The position numbers and the translations under genes are program-made. A stretch of 64,000 bases of DNA from Haloarcula amylolytica JCM 13557 (lineage in GTDB: Archaea > Halobacteriota > Halobacteria > Halobacteriales > Haloarculaceae). The DNA is taken from positions 268,596-332,595 of the forward strand of contig NZ_AOLW01000015.1 of NCBI RefSeq assembly GCF_000336615.1, read 5' to 3'. Under the pieces are notes generated by a model. That model was not told where the DNA came from. It saw nothing but the letters and a program-made list of their open reading frames with translations, and did no database searches. The stretch's first letter is position 1; each line of letters begins with the position of its first letter. This document shows, piece by piece, positions 51,937 through 60,077 of the stretch.

Positions 51937-52476
51937 CTACTCGTCGGGGTCGACGACTCGTTTGCCGGTTTCCTGCGGGACGACGACTCTCTCGGGGTTC
52001 TCCCACTCGCGGTCCAGTTCCCGGCCCTCGAAGAGGCGGTCGAGGAAGACGGCCAGGGAAGCGACTTCGGAGTGTGGCTGGTTGGTGACGCCGACGTTCC
52101 AGTCGGCGTGTTCGTAAACCTCGAAGGGGACTTTCTCCGCGCCGACGACGACAAGCAGTGGGTCCTCGGCGTGGGCCTCGCGGACCTCGTCCTCGATATC
52201 CTGCACCGGTTCGCCGTACATCGTCAGATGGACGACGCGACCCTCGAAATCGCGGATGAGCCGCTTTGGCTCCTCGGTCGAGGCCACGTCGAAGGGGCCG
52301 CCAAAGCGGTCGGTGATGTCGATGACGGTGTCGGCCTGATTGCGTGCGGCGTTGGCCAGCACGACCTTGTCAGCCCCGAGCGCGCGAGCGGTCAGCCCGA
52401 CATGGGTCGTCATCCGCTCGTCCCGGCCGGGCCGGTGACCCAGTCGGAGCACCGTCACCTGCGGCGACTCTCTCAT
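51937..52476 (-). CDS. trm56: tRNA (cytidine(56)-2'-O)-methyltransferase
   Basis: The 179-residue archaeal SPOUT enzyme methylates C56 in the tRNA T-loop. The sequence shows VTVLRLGHRPGRDERMTTHV, GLTARALGADKVVLA, VVHLTMYGEPVQDI, LLVVVGAEKVPFEVYEHAD and the knot end NVGVTNQPHSEVASLAVFLD, all characteristic. Its ATG overlaps the stop of the DsbA-like gene. Confidence 0.95.
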   Translation of the reverse strand: MRESPQVTVLRLGHRPGRDERMTTHVGLTARALGADKVVLANAARNQADTVIDITDRFGGPFDVASTEEPKRLIRDFEGRVVHLTMYGEPVQDIEDEVREAHAEDPLLVVVGAEKVPFEVYEHADWNVGVTNQPHSEVASLAVFLDRLFEGRELDREWENPERVVVPQETGKRVVDPDE

Positions 52477-53135
52477 CCGTCGCTCCGTGCCGCTTCGATA
52501 GCTGACCGGACGGGCTCATAGGCGATTTCGCTCCACTCGACCCGCTCGTCGTTGACGAACACCGTCGGAGTCCCCTGAACGCCGCGGTCGATACCAGCAT
52601 CGCGGTCGCCGGAGACTGTCGGGCGGTACAGTTCTCCCGTCGCAGCCGCTCGAACCGTTTCGCCGTCGACGTCCAGCCCCTCCGTCAGTTCGGCGTAGGT
52701 GTCTGGGCCAAGCTGGTTCTGGTTCGCGAACAGGCGCTTGGAATACGTGAAGAAGGCCTCCGCGCCGACGTTATCTTGAACGGCGCGCGCGGCGCTTGCG
52801 GCCTGCCACGAGACTTCCTCGTCGACCGGAATCGGGAAGTCGTGGTGCTCGTAGCGGACGGTTCCGTCAACGAGGTAGTCGTCGCTGAGCTGCGGGAAAA
52901 CGGACTCCGAGTAGGTCGCACAATGTGGACAGGCGTAGTCCTCGTACACTGCAACGGTCACGTCAGCTTCGGGGTCGCCCGCGACAGGCGTCGAGAGCGG
53001 CTGGCCGGGAAGGGGAGTTGCCGTCTCCGTTGTCCCGGCTGATTCCGACTCCGAGCTACCGCCGGAACAGCCGGCGATCGCGCCGACAGCGCCGACGGTG
53101 GCCGCCAGCAGCCCGCGGCGAGTGAATCGAGTCAT
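52473..53135 (-). CDS. Exported DsbA-like thiol oxidoreductase lipoprotein
   Basis: The 220-residue protein has a Tat signal (TRFTRRGLLAATVGAVG), lipobox AIAGC (Cys about residue 22) and a Ser/Glu/Thr linker, then a thioredoxin-fold DsbA/DsbG-like domain: VTVAVYEDYACPHCATYSES with the CPHC active site, a helical insert, and the cis-Pro loop VQGTPTVFVNDERV. It acts outside the membrane, probably making or isomerising disulfides. No DsbB/VKOR partner is next to it. Confidence 0.9.
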   Translation of the reverse strand: MTRFTRRGLLAATVGAVGAIAGCSGGSSESESAGTTETATPLPGQPLSTPVAGDPEADVTVAVYEDYACPHCATYSESVFPQLSDDYLVDGTVRYEHHDFPIPVDEEVSWQAASAARAVQDNVGAEAFFTYSKRLFANQNQLGPDTYAELTEGLDVDGETVRAAATGELYRPTVSGDRDAGIDRGVQGTPTVFVNDERVEWSEIAYEPVRSAIEAARSDG

Positions 53136-53252
53136 AGCCGACTCTCACAGGGGAAGCTATAAAACGACGTTGTCATCCGTTACTTGCCTACCGACTCCGC
53201 CGGAATCGGCCGCGACCACAACGTTTTTTCTCGCATGGGAAGCATCGCACCT

Positions 53253-54179
53253 ATGGACGTATCAGAGAAACGAATAGTCGTCACCGGCGGGGCGGGCTTT
53301 ATCGGGTCGCACCTGGTCGAGCGCCTCGTTCCGGACAACGACGTAGTGGTCGTCGACAACGAAGCGAACGGGCAATCAGAGTGGGTCCACGAGGACGCGA
53401 CCTATCTGGATGGTGACCTCACCGACCCCGACGTCGTCGCCGAGGCCATCACGAGCGATGTCGACCTCGTCGTCCACCTCGCGGCGTCGAAACTGGTCGA
53501 CACGGACACGCCCCGCCGACAGTTCGAGGACAACAGCGACATCACGTACAACATCCTCGAACGGATGCAGGAGGCCGGCGTCGAGAACCTCGTGTTTACG
53601 TCGTCATCTACTGTGTACGGCGAAGCGCCGCGGCCGACTCCGGAGGATTACGCGCCGCTCGAACCGATCAGCGTCTACGGTGCGACGAAACTCGCCGAGG
53701 AGTCGCTCGTCTCGACGTACGCCCACAGCCACGACATCCAGTCCTGGGTGTTCCGGTTTGCGAACATCGTCGGCCCGCGCCTGCGCGGCGCGGTTATTCC
53801 CGATTTCATCGAGAAGCTCACCGAAGACTCGTCGACGCTGACGATTCTCGGCGACGGCCGCCAGGAGAAGTCCTACATGCACATCTCCGAGTGCATCGAC
53901 GCGATGCTGTTCGCCGTCGAACACGCCGACAAGGACCACAACGTGTTCAATCTCGGGACGCGGACCACCACGTCAGTCGACCGCATCGCCAGCATCGTCG
54001 CCGACGAAATGGACATCGACCCCGAGTACGAATACACCGGCGGTGACCGCGGCTGGACCGGCGACGTCCCGCGGATGCGCCTCTCCGTCGACAAACTCTC
54101 GGCGCTAGGCTGGGAACCCGAACAGTCGAGCGACGACGCGGTGCGGCAGTCGACCCGCGAACTACTCGAAGAACTCTGA
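53253..54179 (+). CDS. NAD-dependent epimerase/dehydratase (UDP-glucose 4-epimerase-like)
   Basis: The 308-residue extended SDR acts on nucleotide sugars. The cofactor motif is IVVTGGAGFIGSHLVERL, the catalytic residues are in VFTSSSTVYGEAPRP and SVYGATKLAEESLV (YxxxK), and the C-terminal half binds sugar nucleotide (FANIVGPRLRGAVIPDFI, GDGRQEKSYMHISECIDA). I start at the ATG at 53253; one at 53235 would add six residues. It stands alone. The substrate is not readable, though a GalE or dTDP-glucose-type role is likely. Confidence 0.9.
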   Translation: MDVSEKRIVVTGGAGFIGSHLVERLVPDNDVVVVDNEANGQSEWVHEDATYLDGDLTDPDVVAEAITSDVDLVVHLAASKLVDTDTPRRQFEDNSDITYNILERMQEAGVENLVFTSSSTVYGEAPRPTPEDYAPLEPISVYGATKLAEESLVSTYAHSHDIQSWVFRFANIVGPRLRGAVIPDFIEKLTEDSSTLTILGDGRQEKSYMHISECIDAMLFAVEHADKDHNVFNLGTRTTTSVDRIASIVADEMDIDPEYEYTGGDRGWTGDVPRMRLSVDKLSALGWEPEQSSDDAVRQSTRELLEEL

Positions 54180-54187
54180 GCGCGGCG

Positions 54188-54643
54188 TCAGGCTGGGTAC
54201 GTACCGTTCAGCTGCGCTTTATCGACGACGTGGCCGCTGGCCGCGTCGTACACGTCGTCCTTGTCCGCTGCCGGCGAGAGGTCGAGCGTCGTGTCTAGTG
54301 CGTACAGCAGGAAACGGTACGTGTGCTCCCGGTCCGGCGGGCTCGGACCGCCCCAGCCGACCTCGCCGAAGTCGTTCTGTCCCTCTGTGGCCTCGTCGGG
54401 CCGCCATCCCCCCGGAATCCGGTCGATATCCGGCGGGATGTTCCAGATGAGCCAGTGGTCCCACACCTTCCCGGCCGGCTCCTCGGCGTCCGGGTCGTCG
54501 ACGATGAGGAGGAGCGACGACGCGTTCGACGGGACGTTCTCGACTTCCAGCGGGGGGTTCGTGTTCGCTGCCGAGTAGCCGTGTTCCTCGGGGATGCGCT
54601 CGCCGTCGTCGAAGGCCGGACTCCGGAGCTGTAGGTCTGCCAT
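54188..54643 (-). CDS. YbhB/YbcL (PEBP-like) family protein
   Basis: The 151-residue protein has the phosphatidylethanolamine-binding protein fold shared by bacterial and archaeal YbhB/YbcL and Raf-kinase inhibitors: LQLRSPAFDDGERIPEEHGY, NTNPPLEVENVP, LLLIVDDPDAEEP, DHWLIWNIPPDI and HTYRFLLYALDT. It has no signal peptide. A TATA-like ATATTTG lies just upstream. The ligand and role in archaea are unknown. It is convergent with the epimerase gene. Confidence 0.92.
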   Translation of the reverse strand: MADLQLRSPAFDDGERIPEEHGYSAANTNPPLEVENVPSNASSLLLIVDDPDAEEPAGKVWDHWLIWNIPPDIDRIPGGWRPDEATEGQNDFGEVGWGGPSPPDREHTYRFLLYALDTTLDLSPAADKDDVYDAASGHVVDKAQLNGTYPA

Positions 54644-54691
54644 GTACGGATATTTGACAGACAAACACAAAAACGTCGTCCCGGCAGCCAT

Positions 54692-55474
54692 TTGCGGCTC
54701 CGCGCCGAACCGCCGGACGTGCAGGTCGTGGGCTACCGCGCACGGGTCGACGAACACGCCGCGCTCCTGTTAGCCGAGGACGGGAGCGTCACTACTGAGC
54801 GACTTGACCCGGGAACCGAACTCTCCTATACGCTCGGGGAGCGCCACTGCGCCGGCGCGGTGGACGGGGAGCAGCATTTTCGATGCGACAACGACCCCGC
54901 GCCGTGCTGTCCAGAACACACGGACATCTGGCCGTGTGCCCGCTGTACCGGGGACTGCAACAAGCCGCTCGAAACGTGTGACGAGGAACACGCGGTGTAT
55001 CTGGCGGCGTTTGCGCCGGACGTCGTCAAGGTCGGCGTCACCCGATCCTGGCGACTGGAGACCCGCCTCCGCGAGCAGGGGGCCGACAGGGCCGCCCACC
55101 TCCAGACCGTCGCCGACGGCCGAATCGCCCGGCAGGTCGAGGCCGACATCGCCGTCGAGTTGGGGGACCGGGTCAGAGTACCCACCAAAATAGCGGGCTT
55201 CGACCAGTCCGTCGACACCGACTGGTGGGCGTCGCTCTGTGAGCGCTACGACCCGCTGACAACCTACGATTTCGAATACGGGCTCGACCTCTCGGACCGT
55301 CCGATGGCCGAAACCCTGGCGACGGGGACTGTCCGGGGGACGAAGGGGCGAGTCGCCGTGCTTGCGAACAACGGGAGCGTCTACGCCGTCGACCTCCGAC
55401 AGCTCGTCGGCTACGAACTCACAGACGGCGGAACGGACCGCGATCTCCAGTCGAGTCTCGGCGCGTTCAGGTAA
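54692..55474 (+). CDS. DUF2797 protein (GIY-YIG-like)
   Basis: The 260-residue protein is rich in Cys in its first half (HFRCDNDPAPCCPEH, CARCTGDCNKPLETC), probably binding zinc, and then has a GIY-YIG-like nuclease core (HAVYLAAFAPDVVKVGVTRS, followed by Arg in WRLETRLREQG). It fits the archaeal/bacterial DUF2797 family. The start is uncertain: TTG at 54692 or GTG at 54719 (MQVVGYRARVD); the second looks more like the family. It is divergent from the YbhB gene. Nuclease activity is possible but unproved. Confidence 0.87.
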   Translation: MRLRAEPPDVQVVGYRARVDEHAALLLAEDGSVTTERLDPGTELSYTLGERHCAGAVDGEQHFRCDNDPAPCCPEHTDIWPCARCTGDCNKPLETCDEEHAVYLAAFAPDVVKVGVTRSWRLETRLREQGADRAAHLQTVADGRIARQVEADIAVELGDRVRVPTKIAGFDQSVDTDWWASLCERYDPLTTYDFEYGLDLSDRPMAETLATGTVRGTKGRVAVLANNGSVYAVDLRQLVGYELTDGGTDRDLQSSLGAFR

Positions 55475-55551
55475 CACGCGAGACTGGCGTCGCTGTAATC
55501 CGCACTTGTCTGTGCAGAAGACATTTAGTGGCGGCTGTTGCCCATCCTCGT

Positions 55552-56568
55552 GTGCGACGTGAAACCCTCCTGACCGGTGGCGTGGTCGCGGTCGTCCTGG
55601 CCATGCTCATCGGCGCAACAGCGGTCCCCGGCGCGCTCTCCGAACCCCAGGACAACGTTCGCGAGAGCTATCTCGACCTCCGCGAGACGACCATCGAACC
55701 GGCGTCGGTCGACGGCCAGACAGTGACGCTCTCTATCGACGCTCGGCTCTCGCACCGCGGCGGTCCCGCCGAGAACGTCACCGTCGAGACGCGGGCCATC
55801 GACGCGGACACTGGCCTCGTCGCGACGACGACGCGGCAGTCGGTCGGCACAATCGAAGGGGAACGAGAGGTATCGGTGCGGTCGAACATCACGGTCGAGC
55901 GGGCGGGCGGCTATCGGATCGACACAATCGTCTACGAGAACGGGAACCGCGTCGAGACCGGTCAGCAGTCGGTTCAGAACGTCGACGCGCTCACGCCGGC
56001 GTACGCCCGCAGTACCGTGACCTTCCAGCGGTTCGAGAACGCCGGCGTCCCGCTCGATTCCATCACCTACCGAATCGACGGCGTCTCGGACAACCGGACG
56101 ACACTGAACGTCTCAGTGTACGTCACGAACGCCGGCAACGACCCGTCTGATGACCTCTCGCTCCGGCTCCGAGCGCGGCAGGCCGACTCGAACGTCATCG
56201 CCGACGAGTCGACCGTGCGGGTCGGCCAGATTCGACCCGGTCGGACTGAGATCGTCAGAACCCAACTGACGGTGCCTGACGGCTACAACTACTGGCTCGA
56301 CGGCATGCTGCTCTCCGACAGCGTCATCGTCGGGACGGAGAGCTCCCCGGCGAACCTCCATCCGACGGAGCGTCTCCAGGAGAACGAAACCCGACAGGAA
56401 GTCGGCTTCCAGTCCAGCGACTTCGAGCAGGACCGCCCCGAAGAACGAGAGATGGACGGACCACAGCAGACCGCGGCCGGGGAAGGTCCCGGCTTCACGG
56501 CGCTGATCGGACTGATTGCGGTCCTCGCAAGCGCGCTCCTCATCGCACGGAGACAGACCAATGAGTGA
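55552..56568 (+). CDS. Surface protein with PGF-CTERM sorting signal (DUF7490-like)
   Basis: The roughly 338-residue exported protein has a Sec signal helix (LLTGGVVAVVLAMLIGATAV), two or more beta-sandwich repeats with similar patterns (VTLSIDARLSHRGGPAENVT; LNVSVYVTNAGNDPSDDLS) and a C-terminal GEGPGFTALIGLIAVLASAL then IARRQ, the PGF-CTERM tripartite signal for archaeosortase-dependent lipid anchoring. Several N-glycosylation sequons (NVT, NIT, NVS) are present. I start at GTG 55552; GTG 55528 is the alternative. Its stop overlaps the next gene, so they form an operon. Function unknown. Confidence 0.8.
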   Translation: MRRETLLTGGVVAVVLAMLIGATAVPGALSEPQDNVRESYLDLRETTIEPASVDGQTVTLSIDARLSHRGGPAENVTVETRAIDADTGLVATTTRQSVGTIEGEREVSVRSNITVERAGGYRIDTIVYENGNRVETGQQSVQNVDALTPAYARSTVTFQRFENAGVPLDSITYRIDGVSDNRTTLNVSVYVTNAGNDPSDDLSLRLRARQADSNVIADESTVRVGQIRPGRTEIVRTQLTVPDGYNYWLDGMLLSDSVIVGTESSPANLHPTERLQENETRQEVGFQSSDFEQDRPEEREMDGPQQTAAGEGPGFTALIGLIAVLASALLIARRQTNE

Positions 56569-56863
56569 TACCTCCAATACCGACACAGTGGCACAGGATA
56601 TCGACGCGGAGACCGGCGATACTGTTGACGAGTCGGACGACGACTCCGGTCCGGCAATAGCTGTCTACGCGCAGTGGGCAGTGTTCGCTATTCTCACGCT
56701 CGTTGCGCTCATCGCGACACTGCAGTTCTACTTCTCCGCGTCGTCGGCGATTGATACGTTCGTCACTGACCGGTATCGACCGCTTTTCAACGCGGCGTTC
56801 AACCTCGCCGTGGTGCTCGCCTGTGGGCTTGGCCTCTCGGTGCTGGTCCGACGGCTCGCCTGA
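56561..56863 (+). CDS. Small two-helix membrane protein paired with the PGF-CTERM protein
   Basis: The 100-residue protein has an acidic, disordered N-terminal half (about residues 1-30) and two membrane helices (VYAQWAVFAILTLVALIATL and FNAAFNLAVVLACGLGLSVL). Its ATG overlaps the end of the surface protein gene by 8 bp, so the two are co-translated; it may assist export or anchoring of that protein. I do not recognise a family. Confidence 0.75.
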   Translation: MSDTSNTDTVAQDIDAETGDTVDESDDDSGPAIAVYAQWAVFAILTLVALIATLQFYFSASSAIDTFVTDRYRPLFNAAFNLAVVLACGLGLSVLVRRLA

Positions 56864-57088
56864 GCCCGATACCATCCATATCAAGCGCCCGCAGTCGCCG
56901 TTTCAGTGTTCCGAGGTCTCAGACGAGTTGCAGCGCCATCGATGATCTGAGTCTGGCTAACTGTACCGGGGCGACGACCCCCCGAAGACGGCACGATTCT
57001 CCGGACCAGCGTCCCTCGCTGGCCGGCCGTTTACGCGGCCTGTCTTCGGACGACAACCCTTTTCAGCGGGCCAACCAAAACCGGGCGT

Positions 57089-57523
57089 ATGGCAGACGAC
57101 GAACCCGAAAACGCTGACGAATCGGCGGACGCGACCGAGGACGGCGGCGAGGAGAAGTCCTTCCGCGAGCGGGTCGAGGAGATCCGACAGCAGCGCGCCG
57201 AGGAGCGCGAAGAAGGCGAGGGCGACGGCGAAGAGATGAGCCGCGAAGAGCGCATGGAAGAGATGATGGGCGGTGGCGGCGGCCCCGGCGGCATGGGCGG
57301 GGGCAACCCCTTCGCGCAGATGATGGGCGGCATGATGGGCGGCGGCCCCGGCGGTCCCGGTCCGGGCGGCCCCGGCGGCATGGGCGGCGGCCCGCCAGGG
57401 CAGCACGAGGAATCGGGCAGCAGCGACAACGAAGAGCTCACCCGCGAGATGCGAAAGCTCCGGGACGAAGTCCACGACATGCGACGCTCACTCGACCGCA
57501 TCGCCGACGCGCTCGAAGACTAA
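57089..57523 (+). CDS. Met/Gly-rich acidic protein with helical ends
   Basis: A 144-residue low-complexity protein in three parts: an acidic helix-forming N-terminus (residues 1-57, rich in Glu/Arg: SFRERVEEIRQQRAEEREEG), a central stretch of about 50 residues made almost only of Met, Gly and Pro (such as NPFAQMMGGMMGGGPG), and a C-terminal coiled coil (ELTREMRKLRDEVHDMRRSL). No signal peptide. The Met/Gly core could be flexible linker or metal-sensitive; there is no recognised family. It is a single-gene unit after a 225-bp gap that shows nothing else. Confidence 0.75.
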   Translation: MADDEPENADESADATEDGGEEKSFRERVEEIRQQRAEEREEGEGDGEEMSREERMEEMMGGGGGPGGMGGGNPFAQMMGGMMGGGPGGPGPGGPGGMGGGPPGQHEESGSSDNEELTREMRKLRDEVHDMRRSLDRIADALED

Positions 57524-57673
57524 CGGAACACGACCTGCCGACGTTTTTGCGGCCGAACGGGACAGAGATATCTGCTCCTGATAGCTAGCGTCGCTCATCA
57601 TCGAACGGTGGCGAGGCGACGGCCGTCTCTGTGCGGCTGCCAGTAAGACTGCAAAAGGACGCCCCGCCAGTCG

Positions 57674-59920
57674 CTACACATCGCCAAACGAGACGCCGGT
57701 GATTTCGAAGCGTGCGCCGCCGTCTGCACTGTCGCGAACGCTTATCTCCCAGCCGTGTGCCTCTGCGACCTGTCTGGCGATACTCAGCCCGAACCCGGTC
57801 CCCTCCGTGCTCGTCGAGTAACCGGCTTCGAACACCGCCTCACGGTCCTTCTCGGGGATTCCGGGGCCGTCGTCCGCGACGAAGAACCCGTCGTCTACCG
57901 CCCCGACCGTCACGGTCACGTCCGGTCCGGCGTGCTCGACCGCGTTCCGAACGAGGTTCTCGAATAGCTGCTTCAGACGGCTCTCGTTTGCCAGGACGGT
58001 CCGGTCGATATCTGTGACGAGCGTGGCATCGGCCGTCTCGACGTTCGACCAGCAACTATCCACGAGCAGTTCGAGCGCGACCGGCTCCCGGTCGGTCACG
58101 GTCTCACCGTCGCGTGCCAGTGTGAGCAGATCCGTTATCAGCGTGTCCATCCGCTCGTGTGCCCGCTCGACAGCGGCCAGATGCTCGCTCTCGCACTCCT
58201 CGCGTGCCAGTTGCAGTCGTCCCCGGGCGACGTTCAGCGGATTCCGCAGGTCGTGCGAGACGACGCTGGTAAACGCTTCGAGCCGGTCGTTGTGCTGTTT
58301 GAGGTCCCGCTCGCGGTCGCGTAACTGTTCGGTTCCTTCGATCTGGTTGAGCGCGCTGGTGACGTGCCCGGCCAGAATCTCCCCGAGGACGACGTCCTGC
58401 TGGTCGAACGCCGCGGCTGTCTCTGATCCGGCCAACAGGATTCCGTGCCCGCTGAGGGGGAGAAATAGCTCGCTTCTGACCGGCGTGTCCTGGTTATAGA
58501 CGTCCCGATCTGCATGGACGTCATCGATAGCGAGTGCGTCGCCGGACTCGTAGACGCGCCACGCGATGCTGTCTCCCGGCCTGAATGTTGGCAATTCGTC
58601 AACTATATCATACACTCCGTCGGAGGCGGCGATCGGTTCGAGGGTCCGTTCGTCCGGGTCGTAGAGGTGGATCGTGTTCGCTTCGAGCCCGAGCACGGTG
58701 CGCGCCGTCTCGACGCCGATCTCGGCGACTTCCTCGCGTGTGTCTGCCTGAAGGAGGTCCTGTACCGACTCACTGAGCGCTTTGAGGCGGTGTTCGTGTT
58801 CCTTCCGTTCAGTAATGTCCTGCTGGAACCCGACGTGGTTGACGACTGTGCCGTCGTCGTCGCGGACCGGGGCGATAGTCACCTGATTCCAGAACATCGT
58901 TCCGTCCTTCCGGTAGTTCCGGAGTTCGACCGACACGGGTTCGTCCTCGTCAACGGCCGCTCGCATCGTGTCGACTGGCTCGGACTCGGTCTCCTCGCCC
59001 TGCAGGAACCGGCAGTTTCGGCCGAGGACCTCAGACTCCGTGTAGCCGGTCAGCTCCAGAAACCGCCTGTTCGCGTAGGTGATCGGGTTATCCTCCTGTT
59101 CGGGGCTGGTAATCGTAATCCCGACCGGTGCCTCGTCCATGGCACGTTTGGTTCGGGCGAGTTCCTGTTCACCGTCTCGCTGATCGGTGACATCCCGGAC
59201 AGTACAGACTAACTCACCACGGTCGGTCCGCGCGAGTACGTGGTCTTCGGTGAACGTGCTCCCGTCGGCGCGGAGCCCGGTCGTCGTCCCGCTCCAGTAC
59301 CCGGTTTCTTCGACAGTCGGCATTATCTCTTCGTGGACGTGTGGAACATCCGTATCTTCGTACAGCAGCTCCCAGTGTTCGCCGACCATCTCGTCCGGTT
59401 CGTAGCCGTAGAGGTCGGCGTAGGCCTCGTTGACGAAAATGAACTGGCCGTCTTCGTCGAGGATGCTGATCCCCTCCTGTGCGGTCTCGATAGCATCGAG
59501 CTGGCGGTTACGCTCCCGCTTGACGCGCTGAGACTCGACAGCGTTCGTGATTCTGTTGGCGAGCACCGCGTACTGGTCGGTGCCGCTCCCCTTCTGCAGA
59601 TAGTCGGTGACGCCGGCCGAGATCGCGTCGCTGGCGATCTCTTCGGAGCCTTTGCCGGTGTAGAGAATGAAGGGGAGCGAACCGTACTTCTCACGGACGG
59701 CTTCGAGGAACTGAATCCCGTTCCGGTCGGGCATGTCGTAGTCGGAGACGACGCAGTCGATGTCGGTGTCGGTCAGGATTTCCAGTCCCGCCGCGGCGCT
59801 CGTCGCGGCCTGCACGTCCAGCCGGTCGTCCTCGCGTTCGAGAAACGTCGCCGTCATGTCGGCGAATCCCGGCTCGTCGTCGACGTGGAGAATACGCATC
59901 GTCCCAGCGATATCAGTCAT
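57674..59920 (-). CDS. Receiver-PAS-LOV-GAF sensor histidine kinase
   Basis: The 748-residue cytosolic kinase has, in order: a receiver domain (about residues 8-125; phospho-Asp60 in DCVVSDYDMPDRNG), a PAS domain (140-245), a second PAS domain (255-372) with the LOV motif GRNCRFLQGEE (Cys303) and the other flavin contacts (NYRKDGTMFWN, VGFQQDIT), a GAF domain (380-530), HisKA with SVVSHDLRNPLN (His556) and HATPase_c (LFENLVRNAVEHAG, DDGPGIP, GTGFGLSIA). It may sense blue light through FMN. ATG 59920 is used; 59899 (MRILHVDDE) is possible. No output regulator is adjacent. Confidence 0.9.
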   Translation of the reverse strand: MTDIAGTMRILHVDDEPGFADMTATFLEREDDRLDVQAATSAAAGLEILTDTDIDCVVSDYDMPDRNGIQFLEAVREKYGSLPFILYTGKGSEEIASDAISAGVTDYLQKGSGTDQYAVLANRITNAVESQRVKRERNRQLDAIETAQEGISILDEDGQFIFVNEAYADLYGYEPDEMVGEHWELLYEDTDVPHVHEEIMPTVEETGYWSGTTTGLRADGSTFTEDHVLARTDRGELVCTVRDVTDQRDGEQELARTKRAMDEAPVGITITSPEQEDNPITYANRRFLELTGYTESEVLGRNCRFLQGEETESEPVDTMRAAVDEDEPVSVELRNYRKDGTMFWNQVTIAPVRDDDGTVVNHVGFQQDITERKEHEHRLKALSESVQDLLQADTREEVAEIGVETARTVLGLEANTIHLYDPDERTLEPIAASDGVYDIVDELPTFRPGDSIAWRVYESGDALAIDDVHADRDVYNQDTPVRSELFLPLSGHGILLAGSETAAAFDQQDVVLGEILAGHVTSALNQIEGTEQLRDRERDLKQHNDRLEAFTSVVSHDLRNPLNVARGRLQLAREECESEHLAAVERAHERMDTLITDLLTLARDGETVTDREPVALELLVDSCWSNVETADATLVTDIDRTVLANESRLKQLFENLVRNAVEHAGPDVTVTVGAVDDGFFVADDGPGIPEKDREAVFEAGYSTSTEGTGFGLSIARQVAEAHGWEISVRDSADGGARFEITGVSFGDV

Positions 59921-60077
59921 AACTTTGCCCAGTAGTCACACATTACAGGACGCCGAGTTAAAAGACCGTCTCTGTGCTCAGAAGGTGACATATCGACGCC
60001 GTTAACGGTCATTCTGGGATATATTTCGTCCCGAAGAATATCACACTTTTCTGATATTTTCTGTCTGTTGGCTGCTT

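Noticed and set aside
57060..57088. GGGCCAACCAAAACC before the Met/Gly-rich gene, considered as an iron-type operator
   Set aside because: It shares only the CCAAAA right half with the weakest site at 24819 and lacks a left half.
57230..57410. GGCGG-rich repeats, considered as a repeat element
   Set aside because: They are in frame within the Met/Gly-rich protein and explained by its codons.
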